Source of the DNA: Rhodoblastus sp. 17X3
Lineage (GTDB): Bacteria > Pseudomonadota > Alphaproteobacteria > Rhizobiales > Beijerinckiaceae
Assembly: GCF_030056575.1 (NCBI RefSeq)
Contig: NZ_JASHHX010000005.1
Coordinates: 62,001 to 126,000, forward strand
DNA length: 64,000 nt
Direction: 5' to 3'
The notes beneath the pieces are model-generated. The model was not told where the DNA came from. It searched no databases and was given only the letters and a program-made list of their open reading frames with translations. Below, piece after piece: positions 25,908-34,626 of this stretch. How positions within the stretch are numbered: the stretch's first letter is position 1; every line of letters begins with the position of its first letter. Position numbers and translations under genes: made by a program.

Positions 25908-28607
25908 TCAAATGGACCAGGGAGCGGGCGCGTCCGCGTCGATCTCGTAACGTTGGATTGCCGAGGCCAATGTCTCCGGCTCAATCGCTCCTTCGCCGAC
26001 AAGCGCTTGCAATGCGGCGAGCACCGTCTGTTTCCGATCGACCTCAAAAAAGCGACGAAGACTTGTGCGCGTATCGCTTCGTCCGAAGCCGTCGGTTCCG
26101 AGCGTCACGTAACGCGCCTTGATGTATGGCGCGATCAGTTGCGGATAAGCGCGCACATAGTCGGTGACGGCGATCACGGGAACGCCTCCGCGCAAGCATT
26201 CGCCGACGTGAGAGGCTTTCGCGGGTTGTAACGGGTGTAGACGGTTCCACCGGTCCACTTTTCTGGCGTCATGCGCGAGTTCGCTGAAACTGGTGACGCT
26301 CCAAATTTCGCTCTCGATCCGCCAATCCTTCGCCAGCAGCTCTGCGGCGGCGATGACTTCAGGCAAAATCGCGCCCGACCCGAGAAGTCTCACTTTGCCG
26401 GCGGCGGTCCCGGCAACTTCATGGCCGCCAAAGAGATACATGCCTTTGATGATATCGTCTTCCGCGCCATCGGGCAGCGACGGCTGGGCGTAGTTTTCGT
26501 TCATGACGGTGATGTAATAGAAAGCGTCTTCCTGCGCTTCCAGCATTTGGCGCATGCCGTAATCGATGATTACCGCCAACTCGCCTGCGAAGGCAGGATC
26601 GTAGGCGCGGCAATTGGGAATCGTCGCCGCAATGACGTGACTTTGGCCATCCTGGTGTTGTAGCCCCTCGCCGCCAAGCGTCGTGCGCCCGGAAGTGGCG
26701 CCAAAGAGAAATCCTCTCGCGCGTTGATCAGCCGCGGCCCAAATCAGGTCGCCTACACGCTGGAAGCCGAACATCGAGTAGTAAATATAGAAAGGCAGCA
26801 TTGGTAGGCCATTGACGCTGTACGACGTTGCCGCGGCGACCCACGACGACAGCGCGCCTGCCTCGGTGATGCCCTCTTCCAGGATTTGGCCGTCCCTGGC
26901 CTCCCTGTAAAAGAGCAGCGATTTTGCGTCCTCTGGCTCGTAAAGCTGGCCAACCGGAGAATAGATGCCGACCTGACGGAACAGGTTGGCCATGCCGAAT
27001 GTCCGCGCCTCATCGGCGACAATCGGCACAATGCGCCGGCCAAGCTGCGCATCTTTCAGCAAGGTTCCAAAAATTCGCACCAAGGCCATCGTCGTCGACA
27101 TTTCCTTGCCGTCGGCGGTCAGGGCGAAATTCGCGTAATCGGCCAAGGGCGGGACTGGAACGACCAGCGCCCGGCTCCGCCGCGCAGGCAGATATCCGCC
27201 TAATTCCGCGCGGCGTTCGCGCAAATAATTCAGTTCCGGCCCGTCTTCAGCGGGTCGATAGAATTTCAACTGGACGAGATCATCATCGGTTAGAGGCAGC
27301 TGGAAGCGATCACGAAATGATTTGAGTCCAGCGATATCGAGCTTTTTGGTGGAATGGGCGGTCATGCGGGATTCGCCCGCTTCGCCCATCCCGTAACCCT
27401 TTTTCGTTTTCGCGAGGATAACGGTCGGCTTCCCCTGATGAGATTTGGCGGCCGCGAAAGCCGCGAAGAGCTTGCGGATATCGTGGCCGCCCCGCTTCAG
27501 CCCATCAATTTCGCTGTCGCTCATATGCGCGACGAGCGCCTTCAATTCCGGGTCTTCGTCAAAGAAATGCGTCAGGTTGTAACCGCCGCCTTTTGCTCCG
27601 AGCGTCTGGTATTTCCCATCCACGGTCGCCGCGAAGCGCTTCAGCAGCGCGTGGTTGACATCTCTGCTGAACAGCGCGTCCCATTCCGAGCCCCACAGGA
27701 CCTTGATGACATTCCAACCCGCGCCAGCTAAGAGCGCCTCCAGTTCCTGAATGATTTGTCCGTTGCCCCGCACCGGACCATCCAGGCGCTGAAGGTTGCA
27801 GTTGATGATAAAAGTGAGGTTGTCGAGTTTCTCTCGCGCCGCCAGCGTCAAACCGGCGATCGACTCCGGCTCGTCCATTTCGCCATCGCCGAAGACGCCC
27901 CAAACATGGCGAGCATCGGTCTTGGCCAAGCCGCGGTGTTCGAGGTAGCGCAGAAAGCGCGCCTGATAGATGGCGCTGATGGGGCCAATGCCCATCGAAC
28001 CCGTCGGAAACTGCCAGAAGTCCGGCATAAGCCAGGGATGCGGGTAGGAGCACAAACCCGAGCCGCCCGTTTCCCGCCGGTAATGGGCGAGTTGCTCCTC
28101 GCCCAAGCGCCCTTCAAGAAATGCGCGGGCATAGACCCCAGGGGCCGAATGGGGCTGGAAATAGACGAGATCCGCGCCCTGTTCGGCATCCGCGCCGCGG
28201 AAAAAATGATTGAAGCCGACCTCGAAAATTTCCGCGGCGGACGCATAGCTTGCGATGTGTCCGCCGAGTTCGCCATAGGCAATGTTCGCCCGGGACACCA
28301 TGGCGAGCGCGTTCCAGCGCATGATGGCGGTCAGCCTTTCTTCAATCGTCAGATCGCCAGGGAAGCGACCCTGCTTTTCAGCCGGAATCGTATTGCGGTA
28401 GGCTGAATAGGGCTGCGCATGGCCGGTCAGGCCCAACTCACGAGCGCGTTCTTCGAGCCGCTGAATGAGGAAGCTTCCGCGCTCGTCTCCAGCGAAGCTC
28501 ACAACAGATTCGAGTGCGTCAAGCCACTCTCGCGTCTCGGTCACATCGCTATCAGCGGCTGATCGTTGGGACGGTAGAGCCACGTCCGAGTTCGCTATTT
28601 GCGCCAT
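25908..28607 (-). CDS. Homodimeric 2-oxoacid (pyruvate or 2-oxobutyrate) dehydrogenase E1
   Basis: 899 aa, full length for the AceE-type homodimeric E1 component. It decarboxylates a 2-oxoacid with thiamine diphosphate and passes the acyl group to a lipoyl E2. The ThDP motif is GDGEMDEPES (about residue 240) followed by NLTFIINCNLQRLDGPVRGN. Other hallmarks are GGSGLCSYPHPWLMPDFWQFP, TKKGYGMG, and GGEGLQHQDGQSHV near residue 640. No E2 or E3 gene is adjacent. A divergent Lrp regulator beside a stand-alone AceE-like gene recalls mdeB-mdeR of Pseudomonas putida, where the E1 acts on 2-oxobutyrate. Either substrate is possible here; 2-oxobutyrate would fit C3/propionyl metabolism. Confidence 0.9.
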   Translation of the reverse strand: MAQIANSDVALPSQRSAADSDVTETREWLDALESVVSFAGDERGSFLIQRLEERARELGLTGHAQPYSAYRNTIPAEKQGRFPGDLTIEERLTAIMRWNALAMVSRANIAYGELGGHIASYASAAEIFEVGFNHFFRGADAEQGADLVYFQPHSAPGVYARAFLEGRLGEEQLAHYRRETGGSGLCSYPHPWLMPDFWQFPTGSMGIGPISAIYQARFLRYLEHRGLAKTDARHVWGVFGDGEMDEPESIAGLTLAAREKLDNLTFIINCNLQRLDGPVRGNGQIIQELEALLAGAGWNVIKVLWGSEWDALFSRDVNHALLKRFAATVDGKYQTLGAKGGGYNLTHFFDEDPELKALVAHMSDSEIDGLKRGGHDIRKLFAAFAAAKSHQGKPTVILAKTKKGYGMGEAGESRMTAHSTKKLDIAGLKSFRDRFQLPLTDDDLVQLKFYRPAEDGPELNYLRERRAELGGYLPARRSRALVVPVPPLADYANFALTADGKEMSTTMALVRIFGTLLKDAQLGRRIVPIVADEARTFGMANLFRQVGIYSPVGQLYEPEDAKSLLFYREARDGQILEEGITEAGALSSWVAAATSYSVNGLPMLPFYIYYSMFGFQRVGDLIWAAADQRARGFLFGATSGRTTLGGEGLQHQDGQSHVIAATIPNCRAYDPAFAGELAVIIDYGMRQMLEAQEDAFYYITVMNENYAQPSLPDGAEDDIIKGMYLFGGHEVAGTAAGKVRLLGSGAILPEVIAAAELLAKDWRIESEIWSVTSFSELAHDARKVDRWNRLHPLQPAKASHVGECLRGGVPVIAVTDYVRAYPQLIAPYIKARYVTLGTDGFGRSDTRTSLRRFFEVDRKQTVLAALQALVGEGAIEPETLASAIQRYEIDADAPAPWSI

Positions 28608-28690
28608 TTGAAGCCTCCTTCATTTGAAGCAGAACTTACCATGACGACCGGCGCAGCATCCGCCGAAGAGGGCTGCATAAGCGGCAATTT

Positions 28691-28738
28691 TCCGCATAAA
28701 CTACCATGAATCGCCCAATATGCAGCGTGTTATGCGGA
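28691..28738. promoter_or_regulatory. Inverted repeat between E1 and Lrp genes, probable Lrp operator
   Basis: TCCGCATAA (28691-28699) and TTATGCGGA (28730-28738) are exact reverse complements with 30 bases between them, in the gap between divergent genes. The spacing puts both arms on one face of the helix, as Lrp-type octamers like. The right arm covers the regulator's translation start area. Confidence 0.6.
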
Positions 28739-29214
28739 GATCGAACTTGGACGCAATAGATATCAAAATCCTTCGCGAGCTCCAGGAAAACGCCAAGCTC
28801 ACCAATGTTGAGCTCGCCTCCCGGGTCAACCTTTCGCCCTCTCCCTGTCTTGCGCGTGTTCGAGCGCTTGAGGCATCTGGTTGCATCAACCGCTATGTCA
28901 TCTTGTTGGATCCCTTGACCATGGGCTTGGGCGTCAGCGTATTCATTCAAGTCAGTCTCGAAAAGCAGGTCGAAAAAGCCTTGGAGATTTTTCAAGCCGC
29001 GATGCATCGCTACCCAGAGGTTATGGAGTGCTATTTGATGAGCGGGGAATCCGACTACATGCTGCGCGTCGTTGTCGAGGATATCCCGGCGTTTGAGCGC
29101 TTCATCATTGATAAACTGACCAAAATACAGGGCATTTCGCAAATACGTTCGAGCTTTGCTCTCAAACAGGTAAAATATAAAACGGCCCTTCCCTTGAATA
29201 TTCCGCAAAAATAG
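28732..29214 (+). CDS. Lrp/AsnC family transcriptional regulator
   Basis: 160 aa. The N-terminal helix-turn-helix is [45 protein letters not shown], followed by the ligand-sensing RAM domain ([10 protein letters not shown]...[30 protein letters not shown]). ATG 28732 is given, but TTG 28747 is a serious alternative: GGAGA lies six bases before it and the protein would then begin at LDAIDIK, as Lrp proteins normally do. It is divergent from the E1 gene and probably activates it in response to an amino acid, as MdeR does with methionine. The effector is not known. Confidence 0.9.
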   Translation: MRRSNLDAIDIKILRELQENAKLTNVELASRVNLSPSPCLARVRALEASGCINRYVILLDPLTMGLGVSVFIQVSLEKQVEKALEIFQAAMHRYPEVMECYLMSGESDYMLRVVVEDIPAFERFIIDKLTKIQGISQIRSSFALKQVKYKTALPLNIPQK

Positions 29215-29432
29215 TTTTTAGCGGGCTCGCCATTGCCCGGGTCTCGATCTGGCCGATGGCGGTTACGTCGACGCCAGCGCCCAAGCCACATGCGACTACG
29301 ATTGGCCGTGCACGGAGGTAAATGGGAACAATTTGAGCTTGGCCAGCAACCTTATGCTCGGTCGTGCGTATTATCGCCGATGACTAGCAATTACCGCTAG
29401 CCACAACTTGACCAGCCTCGGGAGGACGTGCA
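29215..29432 (+). other. Non-coding stretch with a possible gene tail
   Basis: One frame without a start reads GGYVDASAQATCDYDWPCTE and ends at TGA 29380-29382, looking protein-like but unrecognised. No complete gene is supported. Confidence 0.3.
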
Positions 29433-29711
29433 ATGCCAATCGCAACACAACGTACTTTCAGCTCGGTCGGCAAGTGCACAGCTTGCGCTATGCTGATCTT
29501 GGTAAGCATAGGCCAGACCACGAGCCTTGCCAACTCCAGTCACGCTCGCCGCGAAGGCGTCGGCGTCGATACTACTCAGTTCCACTTCCAAAAGCCCGTT
29601 GCCGCGTTCAGACATTGCCTGCCCGCGACAGGGGTGCAGGTGCTCGGTGGCTTCGCTTCCCCGGATGACTGGCTCGATCCCGACACCAACGAGATCTGCA
29701 ACCCACGGTGA
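29433..29711 (+). CDS. Small secreted protein of unknown function
   Basis: 92 aa, with a signal-peptide-like start (about residues 1-34, hydrophobic CAMLILVSIGQTTSLA) and a short mature part with two cysteines (FRHCLPATG and EICNPR). A strong GGGAGG ribosome site lies eight bases before ATG 29433, the main support for a real gene. I recognise no family. It is convergent with the GMC dehydrogenase gene. A minus-strand frame over the same bases is judged a shadow. Confidence 0.5.
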   Translation: MPIATQRTFSSVGKCTACAMLILVSIGQTTSLANSSHARREGVGVDTTQFHFQKPVAAFRHCLPATGVQVLGGFASPDDWLDPDTNEICNPR

Positions 29712-29815
29712 AACTGCCAGCCCTATCTCCAAGTGCGGGCGGCTGACCGCCGCCCGCACTTGCCATGAATCGCCCCCCAATGAGGACCGTCAGAGATAGC
29801 CGGCAAAACCGCCGG

Positions 29816-31387
29816 TCAGATGGCGCGCACGCTCATCTGCTGGGCGATATATTCGGCCTGACGAATTGCCAGAGAAACGATCGTCAATGTTGGATTTTCT
29901 GCGCCGCCAGTTGTGAACTGGCTCCCGTCCGACACAAAGAGATTCTTGATGTCGTGCGTCTGGCCCCATTTGTTGACGACGCCGTCGCGCGGGTGTGCGC
30001 TCATGCGGTTAGTGCCGAGATTATGCGTCGATGGATAGGGCGGCGTCGGAAATGTGCGGATGGCGCCGACCGACTCATAAAGCTTTCGGCCCTGCTGATA
30101 GGCGTGGTTTCGCATCGCCACGTCATTCGGGTGGTCGTCGAAATGCACGTCGGCGACGGGCAGGCCGAGCTTGTCCTTGACCGTTGCGCTGAGGGTGACG
30201 CGATTTTTTTCCTGCGGCATATCCTCGCCGACGATCCACAGGCCGGCCATGTTCGGATAATCATCCATGGCGCTGGTGAAGGTACGACCCCAGGCGCCCG
30301 GGTCGAGAAACGCCGCCATGAAAGGGACGCCCAGCGACAAAGTCTCCAGATTATAGCCGCCGACAAAGCCGCGGGAGGGATCGTTGCGCGCCTCGTCGTG
30401 GATCGCGCCGGCCATGATCGTGCCGCGATGCATATGCACCGGCTTGTCGAACGAGGCGTAGACCGAACCTGTGGTGTGACGCATGTAATTGCGCCCCACC
30501 TGCCCCGAGGAATTGGCAAGGCCCTGGGGATATTTCGACGAGGCGGACAACAGAAGGAGCCTTGGGCTCTCGATCGAATTGCCGGCGACGCAGACGATCC
30601 GCGCCTTCTGGCGCTGCTTGTTTCCGTCCTTATCGACATAGACCACGGCGTTCACTTTGCCCGCGTCGTCATGCTCGATGCGCAAAACCCGCGATTGCGG
30701 CCGCACTTCCATGTGCCCTGTCGCTTCGCCTTTCGGAATCTCCGTATAGAGCGTCGACCATTTCGCGCCCCATTTGCAGCCCTGGAAGCAGAAACCGGTC
30801 TGCTGGCAGGAATTGCGGTTGTCGCGCTCGACCGAATTGATCGCCATACGGCCGGTATTGCATTCCTTGTAGCCGAGCTTGTCGGCGCCGGCCTTGAACA
30901 CTTTGAAGTTGTTGTTGCCCGGCAGGCCCGGCAGGCCATTGGTGCGCGTCACGCCCATCTTATCCTCGGCGCGGGCGTAGTAGGGCTCCAGCTCTTCCAG
31001 CGTGATTGGCCAGTCGAGCAGATTGGCGCCGTCGATCTTGCCATAAGTTGTCAGGGTCTTGAACTCGTGCGGCTGGAAGCGCAGCGAAGCGCCCGCCCAA
31101 TGGGTGGTGGTGCCGCCAACCGATTTGACGATCCAGGCCGGAAGGTTGGGAAAATTCTTCGCGACGCGCCAAGTGCCGGAGGTGGTGCGCGCATCGGTCC
31201 ACGCGAGCTGGGCGAAGCTCTCCCATTCGTCGTTGACGAAATCGTCGGTCGTCAGCCGCGGTCCGGCTTCGAGAATGACGACATTCACGCCCTTCTGGGC
31301 CAGCTCATTGCCGAGCGTTCCGCCCCCCGCGCCGGAGCCAATGATGACGACGACGTTGTCGTCGTTGAGTTCGAATTTCGCAACCAT
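29816..31387 (-). CDS. GMC-family dehydrogenase, gluconate-dehydrogenase-like large subunit
   Basis: 523 aa flavoprotein. The FAD-binding GSGAGGG is at residues 17-23 (VVVIIGSGAGGGTLGNELAQ), followed by GGTTTHWAGASLRFQP. A cysteine-containing CQQTGFCFQGCKWGAKWS segment lies near residue 195. The C-terminal active-site region has STHNLGTNRMSAHP and AENPTLTIVSLAIRQAEYIA. The family oxidises alcohols, polyols and aldonic acids and passes electrons to a cytochrome or quinone. The Tat-exported small subunit is encoded 24 bases upstream; no cytochrome c subunit is seen. In Methylocella a similar GMC gene has been linked to growth on propane intermediates such as acetol, as I recall; here that role is inferred from the neighbouring prm operon. 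Confidence 0.88.
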   Translation of the reverse strand: MVAKFELNDDNVVVIIGSGAGGGTLGNELAQKGVNVVILEAGPRLTTDDFVNDEWESFAQLAWTDARTTSGTWRVAKNFPNLPAWIVKSVGGTTTHWAGASLRFQPHEFKTLTTYGKIDGANLLDWPITLEELEPYYARAEDKMGVTRTNGLPGLPGNNNFKVFKAGADKLGYKECNTGRMAINSVERDNRNSCQQTGFCFQGCKWGAKWSTLYTEIPKGEATGHMEVRPQSRVLRIEHDDAGKVNAVVYVDKDGNKQRQKARIVCVAGNSIESPRLLLLSASSKYPQGLANSSGQVGRNYMRHTTGSVYASFDKPVHMHRGTIMAGAIHDEARNDPSRGFVGGYNLETLSLGVPFMAAFLDPGAWGRTFTSAMDDYPNMAGLWIVGEDMPQEKNRVTLSATVKDKLGLPVADVHFDDHPNDVAMRNHAYQQGRKLYESVGAIRTFPTPPYPSTHNLGTNRMSAHPRDGVVNKWGQTHDIKNLFVSDGSQFTTGGAENPTLTIVSLAIRQAEYIAQQMSVRAI

Positions 31388-31411
31388 GTTTCTCTCCCGA
31401 ATTCTTGTCGT

Positions 31412-31972
31412 TCACAACCAGTCGAGGTCGTCGAAGCCGCGATGGATGTAGCCGCCCTTGGAATAGGACTCGCCCTCGTAGCCAAAGAGCGGCCAGATTT
31501 CCTTTTGGTTGTAGAGCGACACGACCAGCGCCGAGCGCACGGCTTCAAACATCGCCGTGCTGGAGATCTTGTTGAGAAGGGCGACGCGGTCGGCCTCCCA
31601 GGGAACCGCGACATAGCCGCCGGGGCCCGCCAGCGCGTTGAGCTCAGCGACGCCCTTTTCGAACATTTCCTTCTGCGCGGGATCGGCGGCGGCCTTCTGG
31701 TCGAAAGGCTTGGCGGCGATAGCGTAATAGCGGTCGGCGATCCGGTCATGCGGATAGATATCGCGCGACAACAAGATCAGAGTCTTGAGCGTTTCAGGCC
31801 GGAGACCCTTGACCTCGAGAGCCCATGATTCTTCTGCGTTCAGCAACGCCCCGCCCATTGTGACGCTGATCGCCGCGGCCAGAGTGACCCCGGAAGACCG
31901 GCGAAGAAATATGCGGCGGCTCAGCGACGAAGGAGCGTGTGAATGGTCGTGATGATGCTTGTGTTCCGTCAT
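31412..31972 (-). CDS. Gluconate 2-dehydrogenase subunit 3-like protein, Tat-exported
   Basis: 186 aa. The N-terminus is histidine-rich (HKHHHDHSHA) and then carries a twin-arginine leader, SRRIFLRRSSGVTLAAAIS. The mature part matches the gluconate_2-dh3 family: LKTLILLSRDIYPHDRIADRYY and later LYNQKEIWPLFGYEGESYSKGGYIHRGF. In this family the small subunit carries the folded flavoprotein to the periplasm by the Tat route. A GGGGAGGA ribosome site precedes ATG 31972. The histidine stretch ahead of the leader is unusual and may bind metal or be cleaved. Confidence 0.87.
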   Translation of the reverse strand: MTEHKHHHDHSHAPSSLSRRIFLRRSSGVTLAAAISVTMGGALLNAEESWALEVKGLRPETLKTLILLSRDIYPHDRIADRYYAIAAKPFDQKAAADPAQKEMFEKGVAELNALAGPGGYVAVPWEADRVALLNKISSTAMFEAVRSALVVSLYNQKEIWPLFGYEGESYSKGGYIHRGFDDLDWL

Positions 31973-32175
31973 GTTGTTTCCTCCCCACGGGATTGGAACG
32001 CGCCCGTTTGATTGGTTATTGGACCGAGACGCCTGATTGGAAAAGGAGATCAGCGGTATCAGCCGCGCAAGGACGCCTCTTCACGGCGCAAGTTGATCGA
32101 ATGTTCGAAACTAACGTGAGGATCAGACGCCGGGTGGTATGCTGCTAATACCTTCCAATAAATCGGCAGCCTTTT

Positions 32176-32472
32176 CTATGCTGCGCGCCTGGCGTCCTCG
32201 CGGCGATTGAGACGATCGCCCTCCTGCGCGACGATGCAAATGCAGCGAAGATGCGATGTGAAATTGGGCACGTCGCCCCTGAGGAGCAGGATCTCCTGAT
32301 GCACGGAAGAAATGAATCGGGGAAGCTTGAGTCCCATCTGTTCAGCAACGGTTTCGAGCCGTTGCCAAAAAATCTTCTCGAGCCGGATGCTCGTGGATTG
32401 TCCGTTCAATCGAAGCGAGCGCGTCTCAAAGGCGTAACTATCTGGATCCTGGCTTGCAAAAAAATGGCACAT
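32176..32472 (-). CDS. Ribbon-helix-helix domain protein (RHH_4 type)
   Basis: 98 aa. It begins MCHFFASQDPDSYAFETRSL and continues with LNGQSTSIRLEKIFWQRLE, the ribbon-helix-helix signature of the RHH_4 family. The family is found in Alphaproteobacteria and presumed to bind DNA or a partner protein. GTG 32478 lies two codons earlier; ATG 32472 is preferred because family members start MCRxF. The gene lies between the 60-aa gene and the GMC dehydrogenase pair, all on the minus strand, so it may regulate this set. Its C-terminal tail after RCICIVA is variable. Confidence 0.75.
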   Translation of the reverse strand: MCHFFASQDPDSYAFETRSLRLNGQSTSIRLEKIFWQRLETVAEQMGLKLPRFISSVHQEILLLRGDVPNFTSHLRCICIVAQEGDRLNRREDARRAA

Positions 32473-32588
32473 TTCCACTATCCCACGATATTCTTGGCGC
32501 CTCGGCAGTGTCTTGAGAGATCAGAAGCGCAGCGTGAACTCTGAAGGCCTTCGCGGCCGACCAAACCACAAGCGGCGGCGGCAGCACG

Positions 32589-32771
32589 TCATTCGGCGCC
32601 TTGCGACTGAAGCTTGCCCTCGGCGATCCAGCGGACCGCCATCAGAAGCGCGCCCATAGAGAAATCCTTTCCATGTGCGGCGACCATATTCTCCGACAAT
32701 TGCGCGAGCTCCTGAAAGAAAGCGTCCTTGCTTTCTTCCTCCGCCGATAATTGAGCCGATTGATTTTGCAT
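32589..32771 (-). CDS. Small 60-aa protein of unknown function
   Basis: 60 aa, acidic at the N-terminus (SAEEESKDAFFQELAQ) and helical, ending in MGALLMAVRWIAEGKLQ. No family is recognised and there is no signal peptide. AAGGAAA lies just before ATG 32771, and the gene follows the WD40 gene by 23 bases, so co-transcription is likely. The frame extends upstream but that part runs through the end of the WD40 gene. Its position in a set with WD40 and coiled-coil genes suggests a small adaptor; this is inference only. Confidence 0.6.
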   Translation of the reverse strand: MQNQSAQLSAEEESKDAFFQELAQLSENMVAAHGKDFSMGALLMAVRWIAEGKLQSQGAE

Positions 32772-32794
32772 GGCGTTTTCCTTGGGGTTGGACG

Positions 32795-33910
32795 TTATTT
32801 GAACATGACGGGGGGGAATCCGATGATCGCCGCTTCGTCGCGCCCTCCCGCGGCGAGACTCTTTCCATCGGAAGACCACGCGAGGGATGTCACGCCGCTC
32901 TTGAACGCTCCGACAATCAGTTCGTCGCGGGAACCGGGCCGAGCGAGAATAACGTGCCCATTTTCATAACCAACCGCGACGACGTCATTCCGAGGATTGA
33001 CCGCGAGACACCGAGTTGCAACGAGGCGAGCGCGACCAGTTTCCAGCGCCCCCGAGTGGTCGCCATCGAAAGGTGGATGCGCCAGCGACCACGCGACAAT
33101 TCTGAATGCCCCGGATGCGAACAATCTGTCCGACTGTCGCGCCCAACCGATCGATTGCACCGCCGACGGAAAGCCGGAGATGGCTCCAAATCGATTGCGC
33201 GCCAGATCAATGAGCGCGAAGCCGGACGTTTCAAGAGCGACGCTCACCCAGGAACCATTCGGACTCCAGATAATGTCAGTCGGCTTCGCCGGAAGAGCGT
33301 AGCGGGCGCGCGCTTCGCAAGCGCCCAGGGTGTCGAAAATCACGATGTGATCGGGAATTGCGCAGGCGAGCAGCGCACCGTCGGGAGAGATCCTCAGAGC
33401 GCAGGCGGCATCCGCCTTCAAGGATCCGGAGACATTATAGCCGCTCGCCAAAGTGATGTTTTCGGGCGTCGCAAACGCCAAGCGACCGTCCTTTTGACGA
33501 CAGTCCATCGCGACGATGGGCGCTCCCGTTTTCAGACCGGTCGGAGAAATGCGGCCATCCGCGCCCATGCGGCGAATTTCGCCATCCGATTGCCCGATCA
33601 GATATTCGGAATCGATCCCCTCCGTGAGGATCGGGGAACCTTCCGCCGGAGCGCCCACGACGACGAGCGGACGCACGCGCTCCTTGCGCCGCCTGATTGT
33701 CATCCGCCCGCTCTCGGTGTCGATGCGGGTTCGCGCTTCCGCGGAATCGTTATCCGCAGCCTCGGCGAGACGGATTGAGCCGTCATCCAGCAAAAACGCA
33801 ATGCTTGACCGATCCGCGCCGAAGCAAATCTGTCGCACGGGCGATTGAACGCTCCACTGCCGCCCCATCAACTCAAACATACTCGCTTCATTGCCTATGT
33901 GCTGGTTCAT
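32795..33910 (-). CDS. WD40-repeat-like beta-propeller protein
   Basis: 371 aa composed of recurring blade-like units. Examples are SPDGALLACAIPDHIVIFD, SPNGSWVSVALETSGFALID, NPRNDVVAVGYENGHVILA and SSDGKSLAAGGRDEAAIIGF, each with the S/N-P/S-D/N-G turn of WD40-type propellers. Six or seven blades would fill the length. There is no signal peptide, so it is predicted to be a cytoplasmic scaffold. It starts at ATG 33910 (weak ribosome site) or ATG 33880 (MFELMG). It lies 24 bases downstream of the coiled-coil gene and just upstream of the 60-aa gene. The partner and role are unknown; a propeller gene in a propane-oxidation island is unexpected. Confidence 0.8.
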   Translation of the reverse strand: MNQHIGNEASMFELMGRQWSVQSPVRQICFGADRSSIAFLLDDGSIRLAEAADNDSAEARTRIDTESGRMTIRRRKERVRPLVVVGAPAEGSPILTEGIDSEYLIGQSDGEIRRMGADGRISPTGLKTGAPIVAMDCRQKDGRLAFATPENITLASGYNVSGSLKADAACALRISPDGALLACAIPDHIVIFDTLGACEARARYALPAKPTDIIWSPNGSWVSVALETSGFALIDLARNRFGAISGFPSAVQSIGWARQSDRLFASGAFRIVAWSLAHPPFDGDHSGALETGRARLVATRCLAVNPRNDVVAVGYENGHVILARPGSRDELIVGAFKSGVTSLAWSSDGKSLAAGGRDEAAIIGFPPVMFK

Positions 33911-33934
33911 GATTGCCCCGTACTCGTGCTCTCT

Positions 33935-34252
33935 CTATGAATCCTTGGCGAGGCCATTGAAGAAGCCGTCGATCTTTTTGATTTCGGCTTCTACCGAATC
34001 CATCTCCAGTTCGAGCTTCATCCGATCGCGTCGAATTTCATGAGCGACACGCTCGGCCTGGATCACGGCGGCGGCCGCCTCCGCAACATCCAAGCCAGCC
34101 TCCAACGCCAATTCGCAACGCTGCATTTCGAAATCGAGACCCGCCTGCGCTTGCTGAAGGCGCTGTAACTGCGCGTTGATTTGACAAGCCTGACCGACCA
34201 GTTGCAGGCGACGCATCAACATGTTCCGGCTCGCCGGCCCGGAATCCGTCAT
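33935..34252 (-). CDS. Small coiled-coil protein, first gene of the WD40 set
   Basis: 105 aa, almost wholly helical with heptad-like pattern: LQLVGQACQINAQLQRLQQA (about residues 15-35), a middle alanine-rich helix, and IRRDRMKLELEMDSVEAEIKK (about 75-95). ATG 34252 is chosen because AAGGAG lies six bases upstream; the TTG at 34270 would include the ribosome site in the protein. No family is recognised. It precedes the WD40 gene by 24 bases, so the two products may form a complex. Two cysteines are present, within the coiled-coil part. Confidence 0.65.
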   Translation of the reverse strand: MTDSGPASRNMLMRRLQLVGQACQINAQLQRLQQAQAGLDFEMQRCELALEAGLDVAEAAAAVIQAERVAHEIRRDRMKLELEMDSVEAEIKKIDGFFNGLAKDS

Positions 34253-34462
34253 CAGCAACTCCTTTGGCAAATACTTGAATCGTCATGAGATCGAGCGCAG
34301 CCATCGAAACGGGCCCGATCACTCAAGCCAGCCTCAATTCAAGCTCCAACCCTCGGCCTTGACCCGAGATCCAGTTAAAGGACCCACAAAGATCCCAGCC
34401 GACCGCCCCATTCCAGAAATCAAAATATAAGCACTTGCCCATCATTTCAAGTACAAAATAAT

Positions 34463-34544
34463 AATATTGCACTGCAATATTGAAAAACGCGCGCGCATTA
34501 CATGCGCTCGATTTACAATTGTAAAAAAACGTTACATGTGTAAC
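34463..34544. promoter_or_regulatory. AT-rich repeat cluster, candidate upstream activator site (second copy)
   Basis: Three palindromes lie close together: AATATTGCA-C-TGCAATATT (34463-34481, perfect), TTACAATTGTAA (34513-34524, perfect) and GTTACA-TG-TGTAAC (34531-34544, perfect arms). The run TTACAATTGTAAAAAAACG then GTTACAT aligns with TTACAAGTGTCAAGAAACG then GTTACAT before prmA, so the two regions look like diverged copies. The sigma-54 promoter at 34601 begins 57 bases after the last palindrome. Confidence 0.7.
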
Positions 34545-34600
34545 GGTAAAACATCTATACACCCCCTCCTTATTGCAAGCAATTCCACGCATTCAGCGCT

Positions 34601-34616
34601 TGGCATGTCGATTGCT
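34601..34616 (+). promoter_or_regulatory. Sigma-54 promoter without a recognisable gene
   Basis: TGGCATGTCGATTGCT shows GG-N10-GC spacing and a close match to the -24/-12 consensus. Transcription would start near 34627 and run to the hairpin at 34861-34896. No protein with a convincing start codon is found in that interval. Confidence 0.7.
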
Positions 34617-34626
34617 CTTCAAGCCC

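Noticed and set aside
29765-31828. 687-aa plus-strand open frame
   Set aside because: Antisense to the GMC dehydrogenase gene; no motif or ribosome site.
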